The position numbers were made by a program, and so were the translations under genes. From Campylobacter sp. RM16192 (lineage in GTDB: Bacteria > Campylobacterota > Campylobacteria > Campylobacterales > Campylobacteraceae): a DNA stretch of 64,000 nucleotides. Positions 53,868 through 64,000 of the stretch are shown here, piece by piece. Where the stretch lies: positions 1,302,001 to 1,366,000 of the forward strand of contig NZ_CP012552.1 of NCBI RefSeq assembly GCF_004803855.2. Reading direction: 5' to 3'. The notes beneath the pieces were generated by a model that made no database searches, had not been told where the DNA came from, and saw nothing but the letters and a program-made list of their open reading frames with translations. Within the stretch, counting starts at the first letter, position 1. Every line of letters starts with the position of its first letter.

Positions 53868-56197
53868 CTCACTCCGATATTTAAATTTTTCTTTAAACTG
53901 TCTAAAATTTTATCCATTATCAGCGCTATCTCTTCATCTTCAAGAGTTTTTTCTATATCTTGGAAAATAAATTTCACAGTCAAACTAGAATTTGAACCTA
54001 AATTTTTATCTCTATATATATCAACAGGTAAAAATTCCTTCAAGCATCCTATTTTAAGAGCATTAATACACTCTTTTATAACTTCAAATTTCATATCATC
54101 AGGTACAATCAAGCTCAAATCTCTGCTTATTGCCGGGAATTTAGAGTAGGCCTTTACAGCAACGCTACTAAATTTAAGCTTACCAAAATCAACTTCGCAA
54201 AGATAGGTTTTAGGTAGATCAAATCTATTCTCAACAACTACATTAGCTCTACCTATATAGCCTACTTTAACACCATTTCGATAAATTTCAGCCTGCTCAA
54301 ATTCGCTTAGATAATTTATATCTTTACTAGGTTTTAGTTCAAATTCTCCAATCGCATTCCTAACTGCAGAGGCAAAGCTTAAAAAGCCTATTTCAGAAGG
54401 CTTGGCTGAATTTAGTAAACTTGGCTCCTTCACAAGTCCGGTAGCTACAAACCCGAATCTCTCGCTTTGGTTTCCATTCTCATCAAAAACACTTCCGAAT
54501 TCAAAAATTTTGACTGATTTTTTTGAATTTTTAATATTTCTTTCTGCAGATTTTAAAAGATGGTTTACAAGAGTCGGACGAAGAGTGTTAAGCTCATTAT
54601 TTATAGGATTTGCGATCTCTACTTTACAAGGTTTAAAGCCAAGCTCATTTAGCTCATTCAAATCATCAAATACATAATGAACAGACTCAAAAAAGCCGCT
54701 ACTAGCCGCTTTGCGTCTTAAATTTAACGCATTTTTATAATCTACAAAAGTATCGTTGATACGATTTTGTTCGCTAAATTTTAAAGGTTTTGAAGCAATA
54801 TTATCAATACCTATGATTCTAACGATCTCTTCGCATACATCTTGAGCGTTTATGATATCGTGGCGAAAATGAGGAACTTTGACATTCGCACTATCTTTTT
54901 CTACATTGAAATTTACCTCAAATCCAAGCTTTTTAAGGATTTTGACGACATCATTTTTCAAAACCTCTTGCCCTATCATCCTATTCATTTCGCTCATAGT
55001 AAAGCTAACTACTCGTGGCTCTTTTTGCAAAATACTCTGTTGAGAGCCTGCATATATCAAAGCGCTCTTTGATCCTGCAAGCATTTTAAAGAGATAATCT
55101 GCTCCAAAATTTATGTTAGGTTCGCTCCCTCTTAAGGTTCTATAAACATAATCGCAGCGCGGCATTTTTTTATCTTCGTATATCGTAGTAGCAATTATTT
55201 CAGGATTTGTGTAGCTTGCCTCTATAACGATAATTTTACTGTTATCATCTATTTTAGCCACATCACTTTGATAAATTCCAGCTACTCCTAAATTTTCGCC
55301 GCCTACCATAATCTTGCTTGCAGAGTGTGCGTCCTTATCTATATCAAAAACAACTCTCCCGTCATCTTTTTTAAGCTTGTCATAATCATATGCGTTAAAT
55401 ATGACTCCTATAGAGTAAGTAACGTATTCTAGTAATCTTTCTACGCAGTTTTGCTTGCTACACTCAATGATTGCCAAACGCATCTTCATAAGCAAATTTT
55501 CGCTAAATTTCTCTTTTAGTTCAAAAGCCCTATACTGAAAACTACTTTGTATATTCTCTTCTGTGCGAAGAGTCAAAATTCTGCCAATTCCTAGTAAATT
55601 TTCAGCCTCTTCATACCTGCTTACATCTCTTAATGGCAAATCAAGAGCAGCCGATAGATCTCTAGCTAGACCATAAACACTAAGACAATCACCTCTATTT
55701 GGCGTAAGATCAATCTCTATAATATCATCATTTACCAAAGGGTATTCACAAAGTTCTCGCCCAAGCTTTAGCTCGCCTATACTCTCATCAAGAGGCAAAA
55801 TTCCATCATTTACCTTAACTAAGCCTAGCTCTGTAGAAGAGCAGATCATACCACTTGACTCAACTCCTCGAAGTTTGGTCTTTTTTATTTCAAGTCCACT
55901 TGGCATAACGGCACCAATTAGGGCCACCGGTACAAATTGTCCGGCTTCGACATTTTTAGCTCCACAAACTATCTGTAATGTTTCGCTTCCTACGTCAACC
56001 TGACACACGCTTAACTTATCGGCATCAGGATGCTTATCCTTGCTTTTTACATATCCGACCACTATGTTTTTAGGGATTCTTACTGAATTAAAGCTATCAA
56101 CTTCAAGACCGATAGAATTTAAAGTCTTTAAAATCCTCTCGCTATCCACATTTGCTATATCCACCCACTCATTTAACCATTTTTTTGAAATTATCAT
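53864..56197 (-). CDS. pheT: Phenylalanyl-tRNA synthetase beta subunit
   Basis: 777 aa. N-terminal tRNA-binding EMAP-II-like domain (about 40-150, [17 protein letters not shown]), B3/B4 editing region (about 210-380), B5 domain (about 395-470), catalytic-like domain, and the C-terminal anticodon-binding FDX-ACB domain (about 685-777, [16 protein letters not shown]). The [10 protein letters not shown]-type segment ([10 protein letters not shown]) is conserved. 4-base overlap with pheS. Confidence 0.95.
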   Translation of the reverse strand: MIISKKWLNEWVDIANVDSERILKTLNSIGLEVDSFNSVRIPKNIVVGYVKSKDKHPDADKLSVCQVDVGSETLQIVCGAKNVEAGQFVPVALIGAVMPSGLEIKKTKLRGVESSGMICSSTELGLVKVNDGILPLDESIGELKLGRELCEYPLVNDDIIEIDLTPNRGDCLSVYGLARDLSAALDLPLRDVSRYEEAENLLGIGRILTLRTEENIQSSFQYRAFELKEKFSENLLMKMRLAIIECSKQNCVERLLEYVTYSIGVIFNAYDYDKLKKDDGRVVFDIDKDAHSASKIMVGGENLGVAGIYQSDVAKIDDNSKIIVIEASYTNPEIIATTIYEDKKMPRCDYVYRTLRGSEPNINFGADYLFKMLAGSKSALIYAGSQQSILQKEPRVVSFTMSEMNRMIGQEVLKNDVVKILKKLGFEVNFNVEKDSANVKVPHFRHDIINAQDVCEEIVRIIGIDNIASKPLKFSEQNRINDTFVDYKNALNLRRKAASSGFFESVHYVFDDLNELNELGFKPCKVEIANPINNELNTLRPTLVNHLLKSAERNIKNSKKSVKIFEFGSVFDENGNQSERFGFVATGLVKEPSLLNSAKPSEIGFLSFASAVRNAIGEFELKPSKDINYLSEFEQAEIYRNGVKVGYIGRANVVVENRFDLPKTYLCEVDFGKLKFSSVAVKAYSKFPAISRDLSLIVPDDMKFEVIKECINALKIGCLKEFLPVDIYRDKNLGSNSSLTVKFIFQDIEKTLEDEEIALIMDKILDSLKKNLNIGVR

Positions 56198-57186
56198 TTA
56201 AACTGCTCCAATAATCTTAAATCTCCCTCAAAAAGTGAACGCAAATCAGGAATTTGATGAAGTAACATAGCAAATCTCTCAACTCCAAGCCCAAAAGCAT
56301 ATCCGCTTACATTTTTGTAGCCAACCGCCTTAAATACATTTGGATCCACAACACCGCATCCAAGAACTTCAAGCCAGCCCGTCTGCTTGCAAACTCTACA
56401 TCCACAGCCTTTGCAAAACATGCAGCTTATATCAACTTCAGCCGATGGCTCTGTAAACGGAAAGAAGCTTGGACGAAAGCGTACCTGAACATCACCAAAC
56501 ATATGTTTTAAGAAATTTTCTAAGATACTCTTTAAATTTGCAAAACTCACTACACCTTCATCCTCTACAACAAGCCCTTCGACTTGATGAAACATAGGAG
56601 TATGCGTTAAGTCCATATCGCGGCGAAAGACTGCGCCTGGTGCTATCATTCGAATAGGAGGCTTCGTGCTCATCATAGTTCTAACCTGCACAGGACTTGT
56701 GTGCGTGCGAAGTAGTCTAAAATCCTTAAAATAAAACGTATCTTGCATATCGCGGGCAGGATGATACTTGGGTAAATTTAGCGCTTCGAAGTTATGAAAG
56801 TCATCCTCTATAAGCGGGCCTCGCTCTAGCGAGAAATTTTGCATCATAAAATACTCAATTATCTTATCCATTGTAGCCATTACAGGATGAAGTGCGCCGG
56901 TACCACTTGGCTCGTTAAATAGCGTAATGTCAATGGCTTCAGCCTTCATTTTGGCTTTTATCTCGCCACTTTCAAGCTCTGTTTTTTTAGCTACCAAAAG
57001 AGCTTCAAATTCATCACGCATTTTATTTAAATTTGCAGCAAAAGCCTTCTTCTCATCTTCGTCCATATTTTTCAGTTTAGCGAATTCAGAAGTTATGATG
57101 CCTTTTTTGCCCAGCAAATCTACGCGAATTTTGTCAAGATCGGCTAAATTCTCGCACTTGCTTATATTTTCTCTATACTCTTGCAA
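56194..57186 (-). CDS. pheS: Phenylalanyl-tRNA synthetase alpha subunit
   Basis: 330 aa class II catalytic subunit. N-terminal coiled coil (about 1-85), motif 2 region [18 protein letters not shown], and motif 3 [14 protein letters not shown] four-cysteine cluster around 256-266 ([17 protein letters not shown]) is a metal-binding insertion known from this branch of PheS. First gene of the pheS-pheT-aroA-ispH run. Confidence 0.96.
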   Translation of the reverse strand: MQEYRENISKCENLADLDKIRVDLLGKKGIITSEFAKLKNMDEDEKKAFAANLNKMRDEFEALLVAKKTELESGEIKAKMKAEAIDITLFNEPSGTGALHPVMATMDKIIEYFMMQNFSLERGPLIEDDFHNFEALNLPKYHPARDMQDTFYFKDFRLLRTHTSPVQVRTMMSTKPPIRMIAPGAVFRRDMDLTHTPMFHQVEGLVVEDEGVVSFANLKSILENFLKHMFGDVQVRFRPSFFPFTEPSAEVDISCMFCKGCGCRVCKQTGWLEVLGCGVVDPNVFKAVGYKNVSGYAFGLGVERFAMLLHQIPDLRSLFEGDLRLLEQFK

Positions 57187-57285
57187 TTTCTTACCTTGTA
57201 TTAAATTTTGCTCTGATTGTAGTCAATTTTAAATAAAATATCTATAAAAAGTCCTAGCACTCTATAAAATTTAACTTTGTCTTGT

Positions 57286-57291
57286 TATAAT
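57286..57291 (+). promoter_or_regulatory. -10 box of hinT
   Basis: TATAAT preceded by TTGT, 27 bases before the ATG at 57319; it lies within the upward extension of the open frame and therefore excludes the upstream ATG at 57277. Confidence 0.65.
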
Positions 57292-57318
57292 TTTCAAAAT
57301 TTTAAACAGGAGAAAAAC

Positions 57319-57672
57319 ATGACAATTTTTGAAAAGATAGTAGCAGGCGAAATCCCTTGCAATAAGGTTCTTGAAAACGATAAATTTCTAGCTTTTAACG
57401 ACATCAATCCAAAAGCGCCTATCCATATCCTAATCATCCCTAAAAAGCACTTTAAAAATTTCCAAGAGATGGACGCTACGCTCATGGGCGAGATGACAAA
57501 ATTTATCCAAGAGGTTGCAACTCTAATGGGGCTTGATAAGAGCGGTTACCGCCTCATCACAAACAACGGTGAAAACGGCGGTCAAGAGGTTATGCACCTG
57601 CATTTTCACATGCTTGGCGGTGCAAAACTTAACTGGACTGACGCCGCTACCGATCCGCAATCAACTTTTTAA
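57319..57672 (+). CDS. HIT-family nucleotide phosphoramidase (HinT)
   Basis: 117 aa HIT protein. The histidine triad is HLHFHMLGG near residues 95-103; the N-terminal FEKIVAGEIPCNKV and LIIPKKHF segments are typical of HinT. It hydrolyses AMP-linked phosphoramidates. ATG at 57319 with ACAGGAG upstream is preferred to the ATG at 57277, which lies upstream of the promoter. Divergent from pheS, as in C. jejuni. Confidence 0.93.
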   Translation: MTIFEKIVAGEIPCNKVLENDKFLAFNDINPKAPIHILIIPKKHFKNFQEMDATLMGEMTKFIQEVATLMGLDKSGYRLITNNGENGGQEVMHLHFHMLGGAKLNWTDAATDPQSTF

Positions 57673-57683
57673 TTATATTTTAA

Positions 57684-57710
57684 AGGCGAGCCACACTGTC
57701 ATGCTCGCCT
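57684..57710. terminator. Terminator between hinT and argH
   Basis: AGGCGAGC (57684-57691) pairs with GCTCGCCT (57703-57710), 8 bp GC-rich stem, followed by ACTTGTTTT. It serves both convergent genes. Confidence 0.75.
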
Positions 57711-57724
57711 ACTTGTTTTAAACT

Positions 57725-59113
57725 CTATCTTAAATCTTTAAGCCACTCGTTAAGCGAATTTATCTGCTTTTGTACGCTTAAATTTGACGTACCACCAAGC
57801 GAAGTTCTAGCCTCTTTTGAAGCGTGCAGATCCAAAAATTTAACCGCATTTTCATCTAAATTTTCATCCACTTCTTTTAGCTGCTTAGCGCTAAGTTCGC
57901 TTAGATCAATGCCTAAATTTTCAGCCTTTGCCACGGCTTTGCCAGTGATAAAGTGAGCGGTTCTAAATGGCACATTTTTTTCACGCACTAAAAAATCAGC
58001 CAGATCGGTTGCGCTTAAATGCCCTTTTTTAGTCGCTTCAAGCATATTTTTTTCGTTAAATTTCGCCTCTTTCATCATCTCATTTAGGATATGAACCGAA
58101 GTAAGCGCGGTGTGAACGCTATCAAAGACACCTTCCTTATCCTCTTGCATGTCTTTATTATAAGCTAGTGGCAGACCTTTCATGGTGGTTAGAAGCGCTA
58201 TCAAATTTCCATTTACGCGCCCGGTCTTTCCGCGGATAAGCTCGGCTACATCGGGATTTTTCTTCTGAGGCATGATCGAGCTTCCAGTCGAATACGTATC
58301 GCTAATCGTAACAAACCCAAATTCTTGCGAACTCCAAAGTATCAGCTCCTCACAAAGCCTTGAAGCATGCGTCATAAGCACGCTTATGTTAAATAAAATT
58401 TCAAGTGCGAAGTCGCGGTCGCTAACACTATCCATCGCATTTTGCGTAACACCGTTAAATTTAAGCTCGCGTGCCACAAGCTCTCTATCTATAGGATGAG
58501 GCGTGCCTGCAAGTGCGGCAGAGCCAAGCGGACAGAGGTTGTTTCGCCCATATGAGCTTGAAAATCGCTCATGATCACGCTTAAACATAAAAGCATATGC
58601 AAGCAGATGATAAGCAAGGCTTACCGGCTGAGCGTGCTGAAGGTGCGTAAAACCAGGCATTAGCGTATCAAGATGCTTGCTTGCAAGAGAGTTTAAAGTA
58701 GAGATGAGAGAGTAAATTTGATTCATGATTTCAAGCGAACTGCGCTGTACATAAAGGCGAAAATCAAGTGCGACTTGATCGTTTCTGCTGCGCGCCGTAT
58801 GAAGCCTACCGCCAAGCTCGCTTCCGATGATCTCGCTTAGGCGCTTTTCCACGCTCATATGGATATCTTCATCTTCAATTTTAAACTCAAATTTTTTATA
58901 TTCTATCTCGCCTAAAACTATATCAAGCCCCTTGATTATAGCTTCGGCTTCATCAGGCTTTAAAATCCCGCAAGCTCCAAGCATTTTAGCATGAGCCTTA
59001 CTACCTGCAATATCTTCGCGATACAGGTTCTTATCAAAGCCGATAGAGGCGTTAAACTCCTCAAGAAGCTTTGAACTAGCCTCACTAAACCTTCCCGACC
59101 ACATCTTTTTCAT
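57725..59113 (-). CDS. argH: Argininosuccinate lyase
   Basis: 462 aa, last step of arginine synthesis. Fumarase/aspartase superfamily signature [12 protein letters not shown] with the catalytic Ser in the loop, plus [13 protein letters not shown] and [14 protein letters not shown]. Start [11 protein letters not shown] is typical. It begins 3 bases after the CAP lipoprotein gene stop. Confidence 0.96.
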   Translation of the reverse strand: MKKMWSGRFSEASSKLLEEFNASIGFDKNLYREDIAGSKAHAKMLGACGILKPDEAEAIIKGLDIVLGEIEYKKFEFKIEDEDIHMSVEKRLSEIIGSELGGRLHTARSRNDQVALDFRLYVQRSSLEIMNQIYSLISTLNSLASKHLDTLMPGFTHLQHAQPVSLAYHLLAYAFMFKRDHERFSSSYGRNNLCPLGSAALAGTPHPIDRELVARELKFNGVTQNAMDSVSDRDFALEILFNISVLMTHASRLCEELILWSSQEFGFVTISDTYSTGSSIMPQKKNPDVAELIRGKTGRVNGNLIALLTTMKGLPLAYNKDMQEDKEGVFDSVHTALTSVHILNEMMKEAKFNEKNMLEATKKGHLSATDLADFLVREKNVPFRTAHFITGKAVAKAENLGIDLSELSAKQLKEVDENLDENAVKFLDLHASKEARTSLGGTSNLSVQKQINSLNEWLKDLR

Positions 59114-59116
59114 AAT

Positions 59117-60490
59117 CTATCTCCTTTGTTTTATACCTATTATTATAAACACGACCATCACGCCAAAGATCATAAAAGCTGATTTTATCATATGCTCTCT
59201 ACGCTCTTTCTGCGCTTTTGGCGAACTTGCGCTAAGCCTAACTTTAACCTTATCTCCACCGCTCGTCTTTATCGTAAGTATATCGCCTTCCATACCACTT
59301 AACTTTACGCTTAGAGTGTTTGTTCCGCTTTGCTTAACTTCGGAATTTAAAAGCGCAGACGAGTTATAAGAGTAGCTCGTAAGCAGATCATTACAATCCT
59401 TTGGGCGAAAGAAAATTTCATATATCATATCTGGCTTTACACTTAGCACATAGCCATCGCTTGCTTCAAAGTAAGGATATTTAAGCGTTTTGGTCTTAAA
59501 ATTCCATTTTATCTGCTTAGATTCACCCTCCTCGGTATAGCTAAAAACTGCCGTGTAATCGGTGTTAAAGCTAAATACCTCTCTTGAAAACGCCGCAAAC
59601 TGATGAGATGAAAATTTGCGGTTTATATCGCTTTTTTGATCTAAAATTTTTAAATTTCTAAGCTTTTCTTCGCCTTTATAAATCTCAAAATTTACAAATT
59701 TTATATCTTTTAAACTCTCGTTAAACTCTATGCTGACAGGGTTTGCAGTGATCTTGCACTCAGGAAATGGATCAGGAATTTCTCCGCTAAAATATGGCAT
59801 CACAGGCACTTTATCGGGAAATTTTACATGCTGCTTTGTTGATTTTAAAAACCCCTCAAGCCTACTGTCTTTAACCTTTATGTCTTTATTTGCGCAGGCG
59901 TTTGTGTAAAATTTACCTGAGCCGTTATCACTCACGCCTCTTTTGCAAAAGTTATTAAGTCCTGAGTTGCCCATCAAAAAGACATAAGCGCTAAATTTAT
60001 CGCCTCTTGCCGCATCAAAACCTACTTCATTTACGCTTAAATTTAAAAATGCAAATCGATGATAAATCGCCGAAAAAAGCCCGTCTATAGAAGTTATAAA
60101 ATCACTCTTGTAAGCTATATTTTCAAGCACGTGCATAGAGCTATAGCCTGCAGTTTTGGCTCTTTCGTTAGGTGTTGAGCCTGTAAATTTAGCAAGACCA
60201 GAGCTTTCATCATGTCCCATATGATTGTGAGCTACGCTGTATTCAGCATGATTTTTAGAAGCCAGACTTAAATTTTCGTTGAATTTAAGCGCAAACAGTC
60301 CCGAACCTCTGCGATAATCATTTAAATAGCTAAGCGCATCGCTATCTATTATGTAAGAAATTTGAGGCTGGCTTGCCTCTTTGAGTCTTGCGGGATCGTA
60401 GCTACTTTTGTAGTCGCACCCCGCAAGAAAAATAAACCCGAAAGCAATCAGCCCAAATTTAAGCTTTAGGGCCTGCTTTTGCGTATTCAA
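59117..60490 (-). CDS. CAP (SCP/PR1)-domain lipoprotein with C-terminal transmembrane helix
   Basis: 457 aa. Lipobox FLAGC gives lipidated Cys25. A CAP domain at about 50-185 ([45 protein letters not shown]) carries the paired His and Glu of the CAP cavity. A second unassigned domain (about 240-430) follows, and a transmembrane helix (about 434-452) ends in KQRR. CAP proteins of bacteria are exported and of mostly unknown role. Having both a lipid anchor and a C-terminal helix is unusual. TTG start, AGAGGG nearby, 32-base overlap with pckA. Confidence 0.8.
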   Translation of the reverse strand: MNTQKQALKLKFGLIAFGFIFLAGCDYKSSYDPARLKEASQPQISYIIDSDALSYLNDYRRGSGLFALKFNENLSLASKNHAEYSVAHNHMGHDESSGLAKFTGSTPNERAKTAGYSSMHVLENIAYKSDFITSIDGLFSAIYHRFAFLNLSVNEVGFDAARGDKFSAYVFLMGNSGLNNFCKRGVSDNGSGKFYTNACANKDIKVKDSRLEGFLKSTKQHVKFPDKVPVMPYFSGEIPDPFPECKITANPVSIEFNESLKDIKFVNFEIYKGEEKLRNLKILDQKSDINRKFSSHQFAAFSREVFSFNTDYTAVFSYTEEGESKQIKWNFKTKTLKYPYFEASDGYVLSVKPDMIYEIFFRPKDCNDLLTSYSYNSSALLNSEVKQSGTNTLSVKLSGMEGDILTIKTSGGDKVKVRLSASSPKAQKERREHMIKSAFMIFGVMVVFIIIGIKQRR

Positions 60491-62036
60491 CGCCCTCTTT
60501 CACATCTTCGTATCTTTTAAAATTCTCTTCAAACATCTTAGCTAGCTTATCTCTCATCGCGATATACTCGCTTGAATCAGCCCATGTATTTATAGGGTTT
60601 AAAAGCTTGGTTTCAACCCCGCTTAGGCTCTTTGGAATAGCTAGATTAAATTTCTCAAAATTTTCAAACTCACACTCCCTGATGCTTCCGTCAAGTATGG
60701 CGTTTATGCAAGCGCGAGTTGCTTTTATACTCATTCTTTTGCCGACCCCGTAAGCGCCGCCGCTCCAGCCGGTATTTACAAGATATACATTTACGTTGTG
60801 CTTATCTATTTTTTCACCTAAAAGCTTAGCATATACGGTTGGATGAAGCGGCATAAAAGGCTCTCCAAAGCAAGCGGAAAATGTCGCTACAGGCTCGGTT
60901 ATACCGCGCTCGGTTCCAGCAACTTTAGCCGTATATCCGCTTAAGAAATAATACATCGCCTGCTCTTTTGTAAGCTTTGCAACAGGAGGAAGCACGCCAA
61001 ACGCATCCGCCGTTAAAAATATAATATTTTGCGGATGTCCGGCACTTAGGCTTGGCTCGTGATTTTCAATATGCTCGATCGGATAGCTTACGCGCGTATT
61101 TTCAGTCTTGCTTCCGTCTTTATAATCAACCACTCCGTTTGCATCCGCCACGACGTTTTCAAGTAGTGCGTTGCGCTTAATAGCTGCATAAATTTCAGGC
61201 TCGCTCTCAGGATCAAGGTTTATACATTTTGCATAGCATCCGCCTTCAAAGTTAAACACGCCGTCATCGTCCCAGCCGTGCTCATCATCGCCTATTAGCT
61301 TTCTTTTTGGATCTGTTGAAAGAGTGGTTTTGCCCGTTCCGCTAAGACCGAAGAAAAGCGCCGTATCGCCTTCTTTGCCTACATTCGCAGAGCAGTGCAT
61401 ACTTAGCTTGCCTTCAAGCGGAAGCCAGTAGTTCATCATAGAAAAAATACCTTTTTTCATCTCTCCGCCATACCATGTTCCGCCTATAACGGCAACGTTT
61501 TCTTCTACGTTGAAGATAACGAAAACTTCTGAATTTAGTCCGTCTTCTTTGTAGTTTTCGTTTGAGCATTTGCAAGCGTTATAAACTACAAAATCAGGCT
61601 TAAATTTAGCTAGCTCGACCTCGTTTGGTCTTATGAACATATTTTTTACGAAATGCGCTTGCCAAGCAACCTCAGTTACAAATCTAACTGATTTTTTACT
61701 CTTATCGCTTGAACCACAAAACGCGTCTTGCACGTAAATTTCCTTACCGCTTAGCTGCTCTTTGGCTTTTTTTAAAAGCTTGTCAAAAAGCTCTTTTGAT
61801 ATCGGTTTATTTACTTTGCCCCAAGCGATGTATTTGCCGCTTGGATCTTGCTTTACGAAATACTTATCTTTAGGGCTTCTTCCGGTAAAAATTCCCGTAT
61901 CAACCATAAAGGTTCCGTTGCTACTTACCTTGCCTTCGTTATTTTTCTTCTCGTGCTCGAAAAGCTCGTCGTAGCTTAGGTTATAATAGACGTTTTTAAC
62001 ATTCTTCAAGCCTAGTTTTTCAATCTCATTTACCAT
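60459..62036 (-). CDS. pckA: Phosphoenolpyruvate carboxykinase (ATP)
   Basis: 525 aa gluconeogenic enzyme: oxaloacetate + ATP to PEP. The kinase-1a loop [11 protein letters not shown], the metal site in [23 protein letters not shown], and RVSYPIEHI are conserved. Campylobacter lacks 6-phosphofructokinase in general, so this enzyme is central for sugar-phosphate supply from organic acids. It follows pycB (which makes oxaloacetate) by 69 bases, a functional pairing seen also in C. jejuni. Confidence 0.97.
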   Translation of the reverse strand: MVNEIEKLGLKNVKNVYYNLSYDELFEHEKKNNEGKVSSNGTFMVDTGIFTGRSPKDKYFVKQDPSGKYIAWGKVNKPISKELFDKLLKKAKEQLSGKEIYVQDAFCGSSDKSKKSVRFVTEVAWQAHFVKNMFIRPNEVELAKFKPDFVVYNACKCSNENYKEDGLNSEVFVIFNVEENVAVIGGTWYGGEMKKGIFSMMNYWLPLEGKLSMHCSANVGKEGDTALFFGLSGTGKTTLSTDPKRKLIGDDEHGWDDDGVFNFEGGCYAKCINLDPESEPEIYAAIKRNALLENVVADANGVVDYKDGSKTENTRVSYPIEHIENHEPSLSAGHPQNIIFLTADAFGVLPPVAKLTKEQAMYYFLSGYTAKVAGTERGITEPVATFSACFGEPFMPLHPTVYAKLLGEKIDKHNVNVYLVNTGWSGGAYGVGKRMSIKATRACINAILDGSIRECEFENFEKFNLAIPKSLSGVETKLLNPINTWADSSEYIAMRDKLAKMFEENFKRYEDVKEGVEYAKAGPKA

Positions 62037-62105
62037 TGTTTTTCCTTTTTAAATTTTATCGTTGATTTTAGCTCAAATTTCTAGCAAAATATCAGCCAAA
62101 ACCAC

Positions 62106-63941
62106 CTAAATCCTTGCCAAAATTTGTCCGTTCTTTATCGTTTGCCCAACCTCCACTTCGATTGAATTTACTACGCCGTCCTTTGGAGCTACTACCTCTA
62201 TCTCCATTTTCATGGCCTCTAGGATAAACATCTTTTGACCCTTTGTCACCTTTTCACCGACTTTAACTAAAATTTTAAAGACATTTCCAGGTAGCGTGCT
62301 TAACACCGCTTCGCCGCTGCCGTTTTCGTTTGTAGACTTTTTTCCCGTAGGTGAAATTTCAGGCGGCAAAAGCATAGCATCACTTGCAGGTTTTACACTC
62401 TTAATCTCAACCGCTCCGCTTGCGCTATCGTAAATTTCAACCTCAAATTTCTTGCCGTTTACTACGACGTTATATTTTTCCTTTATTGGCTCTCTGCTCT
62501 CTTTTGCGGTGCAAATTTGCTCGCCGGCAGTTTGCGAAATTTTACGCACATTTACCTTGCCTTCGCCTTTTAAGAATGCAATTCCCTTTTCTTTACAGGC
62601 TGCTGCGATAAATATGTTTTCTTCGCTTACCTCAATACCCTCTTTTTCAAGAAGCTCTTTTGTGAATTTTACCGACTTTGTCTCGTCACGATCAGCTATG
62701 TCTATGGCGTTTTCTTTAGTAGGCTTAAGTCCCAGCTGCTCGCTTGCAAGTTTTACAACCTCTTTATCAGGCTTTGATGGAGTCTTGCCGAAGTATCCAA
62801 GCACCATTTTGCCGTATCCGTCGGCGATTTTCTTCCATTTGCCAAAGAGTACGTTATTAAAAGCTTGTTGAAAATAAAACTGGCTCACAGGAGTTACAGA
62901 TGTGCCATAACCGCCCTTTTCTACGACTTCGCGCATAGCGTCGATCACATCAGGAAATTTATCTAAGATATTATTATCTCTCATCATTTGAGTATTTGCA
63001 GTTAGTGCGCCGCCCGGCATAGGAGAAAACGGTATCAGCGGGCTTACTTCGGTCGCTTCTGGCGGGATGAAGTAGTCTTTTAGGCACTCTTTTAGCACTC
63101 TTTCGTATTTTAGCACTCTCTCCACATCAAGTCCGCCAAGGTCAAATTCTTTACACTTTAAAGCGTGCAGCATAGTAAGTATATCAGGCTGGCTTGTGCC
63201 CCCACTTACAGGACTTGCAGCTAGATCTATACCGTCGGCTCCCGCTTCAAGCGCGGCTAGATAGCACGCCACGCTAACGCCTGCGGTTTCGTGAGTGTGA
63301 AGTCTGATGTGAGTTTTTTCCGGAAGTAGTTTGCGAGCCATTTTGATAGTTTCATAGACTTTTTGTGGGCTGCTTGTGCCGCTTGCATCTTTAAAGCAAA
63401 CGCTATGATAAGGAATGTCTGCGTCTAAAATTTCTCGTAAAATTCGCTCGTAAAACGCCACATCGTGAGCGCCCACGCATCTTGGAGGCAGATCCATCAT
63501 AGTTACTACAACTTCGTGCTTAAGTCCGTGATGAACTATCCTCTCGCCTGAGTATTTTAAATTTTCCACATCGTTAAGCGCGTCAAAATTTCTAATCGTA
63601 GTCGTGCCGTGCTTTTTAAAAAGTTTAGCGTGAAGATCGACAAGTTCGCGGCTTCCCGTATCAAGAGTTACGGTATTAACACCTCTGCTTAGAGTTTGCA
63701 GGTTTGCTTCAGGTCCTACGATTTCTCTAAATTTATCCATCATAGTAAAAGCGTCTTCATTCAGATAAAAATAAAGGCTCTGAAAGCGCGCTCCGCCGCC
63801 AAATTCAAAGTGTGTGATACCGGCTTCTTTCGCTGCGCTAACCGCAGGCAAAAAGTCATCCATAAGAACTCTTGCACCAAATACGGACTGAAATCCGTCC
63901 CTAAAGGTGGTATCCATAATATCTATAAACTTCTTTGGCAT
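62106..63941 (-). CDS. pycB: Pyruvate carboxylase subunit B / oxaloacetate decarboxylase alpha-type protein
   Basis: 611 aa. N-terminal carboxyltransferase barrel about 5-270 (DTTFRDGFQSVFGAR, metal site with LHTHETAG), PYC-OADA conserved domain about 290-480, linker, and a C-terminal biotinyl domain with the biotin lysine in EAMKMEIE. With a separate PycA it would form a two-subunit pyruvate carboxylase; PycA is not in view. No membrane beta/gamma decarboxylase subunits are adjacent, which favours PycB over a sodium pump. The 59 bases upstream to the window end are AT-rich with a possible TATAAA but nothing firm. Confidence 0.92.
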   Translation of the reverse strand: MPKKFIDIMDTTFRDGFQSVFGARVLMDDFLPAVSAAKEAGITHFEFGGGARFQSLYFYLNEDAFTMMDKFREIVGPEANLQTLSRGVNTVTLDTGSRELVDLHAKLFKKHGTTTIRNFDALNDVENLKYSGERIVHHGLKHEVVVTMMDLPPRCVGAHDVAFYERILREILDADIPYHSVCFKDASGTSSPQKVYETIKMARKLLPEKTHIRLHTHETAGVSVACYLAALEAGADGIDLAASPVSGGTSQPDILTMLHALKCKEFDLGGLDVERVLKYERVLKECLKDYFIPPEATEVSPLIPFSPMPGGALTANTQMMRDNNILDKFPDVIDAMREVVEKGGYGTSVTPVSQFYFQQAFNNVLFGKWKKIADGYGKMVLGYFGKTPSKPDKEVVKLASEQLGLKPTKENAIDIADRDETKSVKFTKELLEKEGIEVSEENIFIAAACKEKGIAFLKGEGKVNVRKISQTAGEQICTAKESREPIKEKYNVVVNGKKFEVEIYDSASGAVEIKSVKPASDAMLLPPEISPTGKKSTNENGSGEAVLSTLPGNVFKILVKVGEKVTKGQKMFILEAMKMEIEVVAPKDGVVNSIEVEVGQTIKNGQILARI

Positions 63942-64000
63942 AGGCTACCTTTTTCACTTTATAAATTTGGTCTTAAAATAGACTGGCAATATAAAAATAT

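Noticed and set aside
57277-57318. Longer HinT start at 57277
   Set aside because: It would start upstream of the gene's own TATAAT box; ATG 57319 has a strong ribosome site.

Overview
The window is chromosomal DNA from a Campylobacter, most likely not C. jejuni itself. The evidence is AT-rich sequence, TATAAT-type -10 boxes without clear -35 boxes, frequent TTG starts, and gene blocks whose content and order match C. jejuni core neighbourhoods as I remember them (rlpA-mltD-tatD-cbrR-recN-nadK/aspS-adk-ppa; amiC-tyrS-spoT-rpoZ-pyrH-envC-ftsX-ftsE-trmB-flpA-rluD/mrdB; serA-rpsA-ispH-aroA-pheT-pheS/hinT; argH-pckA-pycB; aminotransferase/Cj0792-like/flgS). The blocks are joined differently here. 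Species cannot be fixed from the sequence alone.

Layout. 1-6.8 kb (minus strand): end of the histidine gene hisB, two cell-wall enzymes (RlpA, MltD-like), TatD nuclease, the two-receiver GGDEF protein CbrR, RecN and NAD kinase. 6.8-10.7 kb (plus): aspS, adk, a periplasmic OB-fold protein, pyrophosphatase and a small secreted protein. 10.6-25.9 kb (minus): a long run of genes for tRNA modification (MnmC, TrmB, RluD-like), septal peptidoglycan cleavage (AmiC, EnvC-like, FtsE, FtsX), the stringent response and transcription (SpoT, omega), UMP kinase, TyrRS and the FlpA-like adhesin. 25.9-29.5 kb: RodA/MrdB, a PhnA-type protein, then a scar beside a tRNA(CAU): a frameshifted integrase remnant and a phytase-like gene without its 5' end. 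29.5-36.3 kb: SseB-like protein, DUF2130 nuclease-like protein, PutP, and a polar amino acid ABC transporter with a secreted unknown and ThiE. 36.3-44.5 kb: PLP enzyme, a DUF234-like gene with no normal start codon, FlgS, a cysteine hydrolase, a Rossmann protein and DnaE. 44.5-49.9 kb: GluQ-like synthetase, RRM protein, DJ-1 protein, a SelW-like selenoprotein read through an in-frame UGA, EF-P, a lipoprotein and SerA. 49.9-64 kb: S1, IspH, AroA, PheT, PheS, HinT, ArgH, a CAP lipoprotein, PckA and PycB.

Most of the window is ordinary core genome and I see no defence system, CRISPR array, insertion sequence or phage cluster. The points most worth a second look are the UGA-containing SelW gene with a hairpin after the UGA (46549-46797), the decayed tRNA-linked island (28251-29357), the DUF234-like frame that opens 75 codons before its first ATG (37662-38543), the catalytically dead EnvC-like LytM protein encoded with FtsEX and an intact amidase, the near-identical fibronectin-binding motif in FlpA, and a secreted protein that may be a degenerate staphylococcal-nuclease fold.
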